64,000 nucleotides of DNA from an uncultured Trichococcus sp. (GTDB lineage Bacteria; Bacillota; Bacilli; Lactobacillales; Aerococcaceae). The position numbers and the translations under genes are program-made. The notes beneath the pieces were generated by a model that saw only the letters and a program-made list of their open reading frames with translations, was not told where the DNA came from and ran no database searches. The stretch's first letter is position 1. Every line of letters starts with the position of its first letter. Positions 55,256 through 62,393 of this stretch are shown here, piece after piece. The DNA lies in assembly GCF_963663645.1 (NCBI RefSeq), contig NZ_OY760503.1, forward strand, positions 1,493,501 to 1,557,500, read 5' to 3'.

Positions 55256-55586
55256 AGAAGAGGCTGTCTTCGGATGACAATGCCATTAACTTAAGCTATT
55301 GACAAACAAGAGGCAGGAGGAATGCTCAGTGCGGTGGCCAAAACTGTCGAATAGGTGAGGTAGATTCGACAATTTGACATCCTATTGGACCGAAATTGTC
55401 GAATGCTGAGAAACTTTCGACAATTTGACATCATGTTGGACCGAAATTGTCGAATATCTGAGGAACATTCAACAATTTGGCCCCGCAGTCAAAAAAAAGC
55501 GAGAATGCATCATGCATCCTCGCTTTTTTACAGTTGTCAAGTTGCTTAAGTTAATGACATTGCTCTGAATGAGGCAGCCTCTTCTT
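55256..55586. repeat. Terminator-plus-array repeat element, copy 2, with terminal inverted repeats
   Basis: Terminal inverted repeats of about 48 bp (55256-55303 and 55536-55585; AAGAAGAGGCTG...CATTAACTTAAGC) enclose three 51-52-bp units with perfect AAATTGTCGAAT/ATTCGACAATTT-type hairpins and a bidirectional terminator hairpin (55494-55529). It is the inverted counterpart of 27350-27629. It starts 17 bases past the stop of the DUF2202 gene (minus strand) and supplies its terminator. Confidence 0.85.
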
Positions 55587-55602
55587 GGATGAGTATTTCT
55601 TA

Positions 55603-56259
55603 TCAATATTTTTCGAGACTCTTTTGGAACGCCTGCAGATGTCCTTCAGAAGCGTTACGCAAAGCCGTAAAGGTTGCGCGTACGTCATCCGGGATTTCCT
55701 GTTCGAGGAATTTGTTGTACATTGCGATGTTGTCCACTTCCCCTGTGACACAAGCCTCAAGGGCTTCCTTGATGTCCGCTACCTGATGAAGGTGATCGGC
55801 CGATTCGTCAGCCGGAACCGCCAAGCTGTATTTTTCGAACAGAACGGTCATTTCAGCGACGTGCTGTGCTTCAGCGGATACGATGTTGTTGAACGGAGCT
55901 TGATCCCCGAAGGTTTCCAGGACGTAGGCGTATTCTCCGTGGGCCAAGTGTTCATCCTGAATGGCATATGTGAACATCTCCTCCATCGTCAGATCATTGT
56001 CCGCCAAGGCGCCGACTGCACCATAGATGTATGGTGTTTCAATCGATTCGTCTTCTTCCATGTCGCTTTCTTCGCTGTCTTCCATCATGGATTCCTCTTG
56101 TTCGGAACTGCTGGCTGCTTCGGAACTGCTTTCGACCATTTCGGATGAGCCGACTGTTGAAGATTCGCTTGAAGCGGTATCGTCATCCGCCGCACAACCG
56201 ACCAACAGCAACAGACTCAATAACGTGGCCGAACCGTAGAGTTTCTTCTTACTGTTCAT
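55603..56259 (-). CDS. DUF2202 ferritin-like lipoprotein
   Basis: 218 residues from ATG 56259. A lipoprotein signal (LLSLLLLVGC) is followed by a long Ser/Glu/Asp linker (about 24-75) and a four-helix DUF2202 domain with DEHLAHGEYAYVLETFG, SAEAQHVAEMTVLFEKY, ALEACVTGEVDNIAMYNKFLEQEI and RNASEGHLQAFQKSL. The Glu and His pairs are those expected for a di-iron or other metal site. Extracellular, membrane-anchored. The role in metal or oxidant handling is an inference. Confidence 0.85.
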   Translation of the reverse strand: MNSKKKLYGSATLLSLLLLVGCAADDDTASSESSTVGSSEMVESSSEAASSSEQEESMMEDSEESDMEEDESIETPYIYGAVGALADNDLTMEEMFTYAIQDEHLAHGEYAYVLETFGDQAPFNNIVSAEAQHVAEMTVLFEKYSLAVPADESADHLHQVADIKEALEACVTGEVDNIAMYNKFLEQEIPDDVRATFTALRNASEGHLQAFQKSLEKY

Positions 56260-56588
56260 TATTTTTCGTCCTTTCATACAAACGCTGCACGATTGAATGG
56301 GCCAGGGGATTGGGGAGGGTGGCTGACGTTTTTGAATGATGAATGGCAAGGATGAATGAAGGTTTTGTCACCTTAAAGGTACGCCTTACTAGAAAAAATG
56401 TCAAAAAATTGGACCTAGGCAGAAGAAAAAATATCTTCTCCCACGACATCGCAATATTTGCATAGACACGCGGTTTTGGGTACTATTGACTTAGGCGAAT
56501 AATTTATTTATAGTGCGAAATTTTGTACATCAGGCTATCCATAGGCACTTATTTTTTATCTGGGATATTGGAAAAGGAGGAAATGAAG
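56260..56588. other. Divergent intergenic region
   Basis: 329 bases between the divergent DUF2202 and TspO-like genes. It should hold both promoters, but I see no clear pair of boxes, hairpin or small gene. Confidence 0.4.
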
Positions 56589-57410
56589 ATGGAAACAAAA
56601 ACGGAAACGAAACAACTGGAAATACCCATCAAAATCACTGTTGCCGTGACTTATCTGATCATGATCGCCGTCAACGCATTGGCAAACATCCTGCCGATCA
56701 ATGGAATCGACACGGGTGCGGTATCGGATTCCTATCCGAACCTGTTTGCGCCCACCGGATTGACGTTTTCGATCTGGGGAGTCATCTATTTGTTGTTGGT
56801 GGGTTATACGCTTTATCAATTCGGTTTTTTCCAAGGGGATAAGAGCCAGGTAAAGACGGAATTGTTGCGGAAAGTCGGTATCGTCTTTTCGGCCAGTTCA
56901 GTAGTCAATGCCGCTTGGATCTTCAGTTGGCATTACCGCATGATTGGTCTGTCGGTGATCCTGATGCTGGTGCTTCTGCTGAGCCTGATCTACATCAACC
57001 AGTTGATCCTGAAGGAAAAACTCGATCAGAAGGAAAAACTGTTCATCCGTCTGCCGTTCAGCGTCTATTTCGGCTGGATCACGGTGGCGACGATCGCGAA
57101 CATCACAACGCTGCTGGTCGACATCGGCTGGAATGGCTTCGGAATCTCCGAATCAGTCTGGACAATACTTATAATCGTAATCGGGCTTGCGATCGGAGCT
57201 GTCACGATGATCCGCAACCACGATATCGCATACGGACTCGTGATCATCTGGGCTTATGCGGGCATTCTGATCAAGCATATGTCCGAGGCTGGATTCAACG
57301 GCCAATACACGGGCATCATCACGACCGTCATCGCCTGCATCGTGCTGATGGGCGTGGCGATCGGCTATGTGCTCTTCGCGAAGAAACAAATTCCGCCCAT
57401 CCTGAAATGA
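56589..57410 (+). CDS. TspO/MBR-like tryptophan-rich sensory protein
   Basis: 273 residues from ATG 56589, with AAGGAGG 8 bases upstream. Around eight hydrophobic segments; FAPTGLTFSIWGVIYLLLVGYTLYQ and VVNAAWIFSWHYRMIGLSVILMLVLLLSLIYINQ match the conserved W-rich core of TspO-like proteins in longer Firmicutes forms. TspO binds porphyrins and is linked to light and oxygen responses in other bacteria; for these long forms the role is unproven. It is 60 bases from the PhnF-type regulator. Confidence 0.75.
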   Translation: METKTETKQLEIPIKITVAVTYLIMIAVNALANILPINGIDTGAVSDSYPNLFAPTGLTFSIWGVIYLLLVGYTLYQFGFFQGDKSQVKTELLRKVGIVFSASSVVNAAWIFSWHYRMIGLSVILMLVLLLSLIYINQLILKEKLDQKEKLFIRLPFSVYFGWITVATIANITTLLVDIGWNGFGISESVWTILIIVIGLAIGAVTMIRNHDIAYGLVIIWAYAGILIKHMSEAGFNGQYTGIITTVIACIVLMGVAIGYVLFAKKQIPPILK

Positions 57411-57470
57411 AGGATTCAGAAAGGTTGATGCAAACTGCGTACCACAGAAAGTGAAATCCGCGATTATCTC

Positions 57471-58145
57471 TTGGACAAAATCATCCACCACGTTTTCCCG
57501 GATGACAAAAAATTGCCGAGCGAAAACGAGTTGGCGAATTTTTTCGGGACGACCCGCAACAGTGTCCGAAAAGTCTATGAAACTCTGGAAGCGATGGGCT
57601 ACATCAGCTCCAAACAAGGGCTGGGGCATTTTCCGCGCGAGAAGCGCCCTGCCATCGAACTTGCGTTGCGAGGGGATGTCAGTTTTTCCGAAAAGATGAC
57701 CCAGCAAAACATCCCGTACCGCTCACTCAATGTCCATTGCAAATTGATGGACGAGGGGAGTGGGGATGAACGGTTGCGGCAACTGGGCGGCGAAGGCGAA
57801 CTTTATGAAGTCTGCCGATTGCGGATCGTCCATGACGTGCCGGCTGCCTTGCATTATTCCTACGTTTCGACAACCGTGTTCCCGGACATCAAAGCTGAAG
57901 GAGGGGAAATCGGGTCGATGTTCAGCTATTACCTCTCGAAAGGCTACCGCACATTCACAAGCAGCGGCTCGGAGTTGAGCGTCTCCTTCCCGCGTTCGGA
58001 GGAACAGGAATTGTTGGAGTGCGGGGAGCTTGTGCCGTTGCTGATCCTGGAAAGCGACTGCCGCGAAAAAGCGAGCGGCAGCTTGCTTGAGCTGACCAAA
58101 ATCGTCTACCGCAGCGACCGATTCAGCTACAAAATAAATGTTTAA
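57471..58145 (+). CDS. phnF: PhnF-type GntR/UTRA regulator, start region disturbed
   Basis: 224 residues from TTG 57471. The HTH (PSENELANFFGTTRNSVRKVYETLEAMGYISSKQGLGHF) and UTRA effector domain (about 65-220) are intact. The first helix, however, reads upstream of TTG as RTTESEIRDYL in the same frame with no start codon. An ATG with AAAGG upstream (57428) is one base out of frame. A one-base insertion in CAAAC (57431-57435) would explain this. It probably controls the phn operon downstream, sensing phosphate or a phosphonate. Confidence 0.75.
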   Translation: MDKIIHHVFPDDKKLPSENELANFFGTTRNSVRKVYETLEAMGYISSKQGLGHFPREKRPAIELALRGDVSFSEKMTQQNIPYRSLNVHCKLMDEGSGDERLRQLGGEGELYEVCRLRIVHDVPAALHYSYVSTTVFPDIKAEGGEIGSMFSYYLSKGYRTFTSSGSELSVSFPRSEEQELLECGELVPLLILESDCREKASGSLLELTKIVYRSDRFSYKINV

Positions 58146-58151
58146 GAGAAC

Positions 58152-58194
58152 CACCGCCGTGCCGGCGCAAAACAACCGGTACGGCGGTGTTTTT
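58152..58194 (+). terminator. Terminator after phnF
   Basis: A 14-bp stem with one wobble (58152-58165 with 58176-58189) is followed by T5. Confidence 0.88.
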
Positions 58195-58249
58195 GTGATG
58201 TCGTTTGGGGTGGGGATCTAAGTACTCGTAATGTGGTGGACGCGGGTTG

Positions 58250-58400
58250 AGTCGGTACCTCCGGTTAACGGAGGCTTCGCCGGAGTTTGGACTCATTTTC
58301 CTGCTGCGTGCACCGATGAGCAGGAGCCTCATCGGAGCAGCAACCTGGTTATTGCCGGTCAACTCCGGAGGGCAGCATCCTGACCGGAGTTGGGATCAGT
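58250..58400. repeat. Tandem array, about 51-bp unit, 3 copies (CTCCGG hairpins, second site)
   Basis: Related to the array at 55061-55200 (shared GGAGGCTTCGCCGGAGTTTGG-like arm and TTCCTGCTGCGT linker, same orientation). Units: ACCTCCGGTTAACGG...CCGGAGT, GCACCGATGAG...CTCATCGG, AACTCCGG...CCGGAGTT. Each unit has its own paired arms, and the second has compensating changes. Confidence 0.75.
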
Positions 58401-58465
58401 ATGCAGTATGCTAACGCGCTGCTCTAGCTGACGCGACGCAAATATTCTTATCCACAAATACACTC

Positions 58466-58509
58466 TTACACGTTTACAAAATGCTTACAGTGTTTACATA
58501 AGCTTAACC
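58466..58509 (+). promoter_or_regulatory. PHO-box-like direct repeats before phnG
   Basis: TTACA recurs at 58466, 58474, 58485 and 58494, with TTAAC at 58504; most spacings are 9-11 bp. PhoP of Firmicutes binds TT(A/T/C)ACA repeats with about an 11-bp period. It lies 60-100 bp upstream of phnG, consistent with induction on phosphate starvation. Confidence 0.5.
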
Positions 58510-58570
58510 GGAAATTCATGGTTTCGAACTTGGCGACAAGTTACACTGATTTTCGAAAGGGGTGTTCCAG

Positions 58571-58993
58571 TTGAACAAAAGAAGAAGGACACGGATTTTG
58601 ATTGATTACGGGAAGGCCGCTGCACTGAGGATGGCCGGGACCATCGAAGGCAGTTATCCTATAGAAATGATTTCCGAACCGAATGAAGCGTTGACGATGA
58701 TCAAAGTGAGGGAGTCGGCCCAGAATTCGCTGTTCTACCTCGGTGAGGTGCTGATCACGGAAACGAAAGTGCGCGTCGCTGGGAAACTCGGCATCGGCCT
58801 CGTCAAAGGCCATGAAGCGGAGCTTTCGCGCGCCTTGGCCGTCATCGATGCGGCCTACAGCGCTGGACTGCCGGAAACGCAAGAATGGCAGGAAACACTC
58901 GAGCAATTGGAGCTTGCAGGGGAAGAAGCGATCGACCGCAGGCAAAGAGAGCTAGCGCGCACCAAAGTGAATTTTGAGACGATGAACCAATAG
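58571..58993 (+). CDS. phnG: Phosphonate C-P lyase system protein PhnG
   Basis: 140 residues from TTG 58571, with AAAGGGG 10 bases upstream; GTG 58562 is too close to that site. MIKVRESAQNSLFYLGEVLITETKVRV and GIGLVKGHEAELSRALAVIDAAY with the end RRQRELARTKVNFETMNQ match PhnG. It forms the PhnG2H2I2J2 core that with ATP makes ribose 1-alkylphosphonate triphosphate and breaks the C-P bond. First gene of phnGHIJKM. Confidence 0.9.
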   Translation: MNKRRRTRILIDYGKAAALRMAGTIEGSYPIEMISEPNEALTMIKVRESAQNSLFYLGEVLITETKVRVAGKLGIGLVKGHEAELSRALAVIDAAYSAGLPETQEWQETLEQLELAGEEAIDRRQRELARTKVNFETMNQ

Positions 58994-59002
58994 GAGGATA
59001 AC

Positions 59003-59578
59003 ATGCACAACAAAGTAAAGGACTCGCAACGGGTTTTCCGGAAAATTCTGGACAGTCTGTCCCGCCCGGGGAAAATCGTGGCGATGGACACGACATTCGC
59101 ATACAGAACGACATTATTGGATGAAACGATGGATATCCTGATGACCCTGTTGGACAGGGAAGTAACGTTCCACCTGGTCGGTGAGGATGCGGCGACCACC
59201 GAAGAAATCGAAATCCGCACCTTGGCCCGAGCTGCCCGCTTGGAGGATGCGGATTACATCATTATCCCGAAAGCGGCGGATCAGTCACTTTTAGGCGAAG
59301 CTTTCCGCCAAGCCAAGAGAGGCACACTGCTGGACCCGAACCACAATGCGACCGTCATCCTGGAGACGGAAGCCATCTCAACGGATGCAACTTATGTTTT
59401 GAGCGGCCCGGGCGTCAAGGAATGCGAATGGTTGGACATCACTGCAGCCAACCACTGGATCCATGCGCGCAATGAAGCAGTCGCTGAATTTCCGCTGGGC
59501 GTCGATTGTTTTATCGTCGATCAAGGCGGTTCCTGCATCGGCTTGCCGCGCACGACGGTTCTGGAAGGGGTGCGCTAG
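59003..59578 (+). CDS. phnH: Phosphonate C-P lyase system protein PhnH
   Basis: 191 residues with AGGAGG upstream. VKDSQRVFRKILDSLSRPGKI, LTLLDREVTFHL-type strands, GTLLDPNHNATVILE, YVLSGPGVKECEWLDI and FPLGVDCFIVD are the standard PhnH motifs (a PLP-transferase-like fold without cofactor). A structural subunit of the C-P lyase core. Its stop touches the phnI start (TAGATG). Confidence 0.93.
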   Translation: MHNKVKDSQRVFRKILDSLSRPGKIVAMDTTFAYRTTLLDETMDILMTLLDREVTFHLVGEDAATTEEIEIRTLARAARLEDADYIIIPKAADQSLLGEAFRQAKRGTLLDPNHNATVILETEAISTDATYVLSGPGVKECEWLDITAANHWIHARNEAVAEFPLGVDCFIVDQGGSCIGLPRTTVLEGVR

Positions 59579-60685
59579 ATGGGATATGTAGCGGTAAAAG
59601 GCGGACAGGAAGCCATCAACCAATCCAATCTGGGGTTGGCCTACACCCGCGTCAGGAGCGGCAGGATTTTGGATGTGGAGAATATCCTTGCGGGTATGCA
59701 TCCGTTGGTCGATCAGGTGATGTCGGAAAGCAGCCTCTACGATGAAGAGTTGGCTGCTTTGGCCATCAAACAGGCGGGCGGCAGCATGGAGGAAGCGGTC
59801 TTTCTTATGCGCGCGCACCGTTCGACGTTGTCGCGCTTGTATTACACGACGGCGACAAGCCCGAAGGAAATGTTTGTGGAACGGCGCATTTCGGCGTCCT
59901 TTAAGGATATTCCGGGTGGCCAGTTGCTGGGCATCGCCAACGACTTTACGCAACGGTTCCTCGATTTCGACCTCCTGGCTGAAAGCGAAGAAGATGCAAT
60001 CCAAAAAGCCGAACAGTATGAAGAACAAATGGAAGGCTACGATGCGCCGATGATGGATCTGCGCCGTTTGCCGAAAGTCGTCGATTATCTGGAGGAGCAG
60101 GGACTGTTCGAAACGGCTCCGTTTGACGACAGCGAACCGGATGACATCACCAAGCGCAGCATCCAGTTTCCGACTTCACGAAGCCAACGTCTGCAATCGT
60201 TGACGCGCGGTCAGACGGGGGCGGTCACGTCTTTGGGCTATGCGGAAATCCGCGGCTACGGCGTCGCTAGCCACCCGAACATCGGCGAACTGCGGGTCGG
60301 CCAGTTGCCGCTCCATGTCTCCGATCCGCGCTGCTTGGAAGATGAAGAAGATGCCTATTACATCGGATCGGTCACAGTGACCGAGGTCGAGTCCTTCATC
60401 CCGATCGATGTGGCGGACGAATCCGGCAAAACGAAGATGAGCTTTTCGATCGGTTATGGGCTGACTTTCGGCCAGAACGAAACAAAGACAATCGCGATGA
60501 GCATCCTCGATTACTCGTTGGAGCACCCGGCCGAGAACCATCCGACATCCGATGAGGAGTTTGTCCTGTTGCATGTGGATTCCGTCGAATCGACCGGCTT
60601 CATTTCGCATCTGAAGTTGCCGCATTACGTGACTTTCCAGTCTTTGTTGGATGGCATCCGCAAGATCAAAGGAGGGACAGAATGA
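59579..60685 (+). CDS. phnI: Phosphonate C-P lyase subunit PhnI
   Basis: 368 residues. GYVAVKGGQEAINQSNLGLAYTR start, QVMSESSLYDEELAALAIKQAGGSMEEAVFLMRAHRSTLSRL, TSLGYAEIRGYGVASHPNIGELRVGQLPLHV and a late LPHYVTFQSLLDGIR match PhnI. With PhnG, H and L it transfers the phosphonate to the ribose of ATP with release of adenine. The stop overlaps phnJ (ATGA). Confidence 0.95.
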   Translation: MGYVAVKGGQEAINQSNLGLAYTRVRSGRILDVENILAGMHPLVDQVMSESSLYDEELAALAIKQAGGSMEEAVFLMRAHRSTLSRLYYTTATSPKEMFVERRISASFKDIPGGQLLGIANDFTQRFLDFDLLAESEEDAIQKAEQYEEQMEGYDAPMMDLRRLPKVVDYLEEQGLFETAPFDDSEPDDITKRSIQFPTSRSQRLQSLTRGQTGAVTSLGYAEIRGYGVASHPNIGELRVGQLPLHVSDPRCLEDEEDAYYIGSVTVTEVESFIPIDVADESGKTKMSFSIGYGLTFGQNETKTIAMSILDYSLEHPAENHPTSDEEFVLLHVDSVESTGFISHLKLPHYVTFQSLLDGIRKIKGGTE

Positions 60686-61551
60686 ATTACCAAGGAAATT
60701 ACGCTTTCCTCGACGAAAATTCCAAAATGGAAATCCGCCGCACGATCCTGAAGGCGGTAGCCATCCCTGGCTATCAAGTGCCTTTCGCATCCCGCGAAAT
60801 GCCGATAGCACGCGGTTGGGGGACGGGCGGACTGCAACTTAGTCTGTCTTTGGTCGGCGAGGACGATGTACTGAAAGTCATCGACCAAGGCTCTGATGAG
60901 AGCGTCAACGCAGTCAACATCAAGAAAATGATCGCTGATACGACCGGTGTGGCGACAACGATCCATACCGGAGAAGCGACGCTGATCCAGTCGCGCCACC
61001 GGATTCCGGAAGTGCCTCTGACCGAGGAGCAGATACTCGTGCTGCAGGTTCCGCTGCCGGAACCGCTGCGGGCGGTCGAGCCTTCGGAACGCAAGACCAA
61101 GGCGATGCATGCCTACGGGGAATACAGCGTCTCGTGGCTGCATCTCTTCGAACAGATCGTCCGTTACGGCAAGACGGCGATGCATTCGGATTATCCCGTC
61201 ATCGTAAACAAACGCTATCTGATGGCGCCGAGCCCGATTCCGCGTTTCGACAATCCGAAGCTGAATCATAATGAGGGGCTTGTGTTGTTCGGAGCGGGGC
61301 GCGAAAAGAAAATTTACGCCGTACCTCCTTTTACCGATGTCGTATCGATCGATTTCGAGGACCACCCTTTCGAAGTGGAGAGCTTCGCTGGCGCAGCCTG
61401 CCGATTGACCGGGCTGACGGACGTCTTCCTCGATGAGTTGGTGGATGAAGCGACAGGGGAAACCTACTATCTGACGAATGACCAATCGTACCTGTTGGAA
61501 AGGTTGAATGCAAAACAAGAAACGGCAGCAGGAGGCATCAGACATGATTAA
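60682..61551 (+). CDS. phnJ: PhnJ homologue lacking most catalytic cysteines
   Basis: 289 residues. Very similar to E. coli PhnJ over the body (MEIRRTILKAVAIPGYQVPFASREMP, RGWGTGGLQLSLSL, SRHRIPEVPLTEEQILV, PSPIPRFDNPKLN, LFGAGREKKIYAVPPFT, DFEDHPFEVE). E. coli PhnJ has Cys241, 244 and 266 for the [4Fe-4S] cluster and Cys272 as the thiyl site. Here only Cys240 remains, in ACRLTG; the other positions are Thr243, Leu264 (or Thr265) and Leu271. The frame is clean and the local alignment holds, so this is not a frameshift. Either it works by another arrangement or chemistry is shared with PhnK. Confidence 0.93.
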   Translation: MNYQGNYAFLDENSKMEIRRTILKAVAIPGYQVPFASREMPIARGWGTGGLQLSLSLVGEDDVLKVIDQGSDESVNAVNIKKMIADTTGVATTIHTGEATLIQSRHRIPEVPLTEEQILVLQVPLPEPLRAVEPSERKTKAMHAYGEYSVSWLHLFEQIVRYGKTAMHSDYPVIVNKRYLMAPSPIPRFDNPKLNHNEGLVLFGAGREKKIYAVPPFTDVVSIDFEDHPFEVESFAGAACRLTGLTDVFLDELVDEATGETYYLTNDQSYLLERLNAKQETAAGGIRHD

Positions 61552-62383
61552 GGAATTACCTGTACTATCTTTGCGTGGCATGAACAAGCAATTCGGGGAA
61601 GGCTGTGCACGCTGCACGGACAAACCGGAAAATCTCGAAAAGAATTATTGCCCAGCCTGCGGAACGGTTTACGCTTGCCGCGGCATTTCCTTCGACCTTT
61701 ACAAAGGCGAAATCATCGGTATCGTCGGCGAGAGCGGCTCCGGGAAATCGACCTTGATGAAGGCACTCTATTTTGACAGCGAAGTGACGGACGGCGAATA
61801 TTTGCTGGCGGACTACAAAGACGGCCAGGAAAATGTCTTCGGCTCGTCCCTTCAGCAACAGAAATGGATCCGCAATATGCTGCTGGGGATGGTCTATCAG
61901 AACCCGATGCTGGGGTTGCGGATGGAATTTTCGTCGATCGCCAACATCGCCGAGAAGATGATCGCCGCCAACCACCGCAACGTCGAAGCGATGTTCGACC
62001 GAGGCCATGAATTGTTGGACAAGGTGAACATCCCGACGTTCCGCTCGAGCGAAGCGCCGAAAAATTTCTCCGGCGGGATGCAGCAGCGGGTGCAGATCGC
62101 CAAGGCGCTCTCGAACAATCCGCCGGTGCTGCTGTTGGACGAAGTGACGACTGGGCTTGATCTGAGTGTGCAGGCTGACGTATTGGATCTGATCAAGACG
62201 ATCCAACGGGAACTGCAGATCAGCATGATCGTTGTTTCCCACGACCTTGCCGTCATCCGCATGCTCTCCGACCGGACCATCGTGATGTACAACGGCGAAA
62301 TCATCGAAGAAGGGCTGACCGACCAGGTGCTTGAGGACCCGCAGCACGCCTATACGCAACAGTTGGTCTATTCATTATTATAG
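61544..62383 (+). CDS. phnK: Phosphonate C-P lyase ATPase PhnK with N-terminal cysteine insertion
   Basis: 279 residues from ATG 61544 (AGGAGG 8 bases upstream). ABC ATPase: Walker A GESGSGKST, Q-loop VYQNPM, signature FSGGMQQRVQIAKAL, Walker B VLLLDEVTTGLD, H-loop VSHDLAV. Compared with E. coli PhnK, about 22 residues are inserted before the first strand (residues 20-45) and hold five cysteines, C21xxC24, C36xxC39 and C45, like a zinc ribbon or iron-sulfur site. PhnK docks on PhnJ in the C-P lyase complex, so these cysteines may lie near the PhnJ site that has lost its own. Confidence 0.93.
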   Translation: MIKELPVLSLRGMNKQFGEGCARCTDKPENLEKNYCPACGTVYACRGISFDLYKGEIIGIVGESGSGKSTLMKALYFDSEVTDGEYLLADYKDGQENVFGSSLQQQKWIRNMLLGMVYQNPMLGLRMEFSSIANIAEKMIAANHRNVEAMFDRGHELLDKVNIPTFRSSEAPKNFSGGMQQRVQIAKALSNNPPVLLLDEVTTGLDLSVQADVLDLIKTIQRELQISMIVVSHDLAVIRMLSDRTIVMYNGEIIEEGLTDQVLEDPQHAYTQQLVYSLL

Positions 62384-62393
62384 GAGGAACGAC

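Noticed and set aside
57451-57699. 82-codon open frame at phnF
   Set aside because: Out of frame with the regulator's HTH and without domain likeness. It arises next to the suspected one-base shift.
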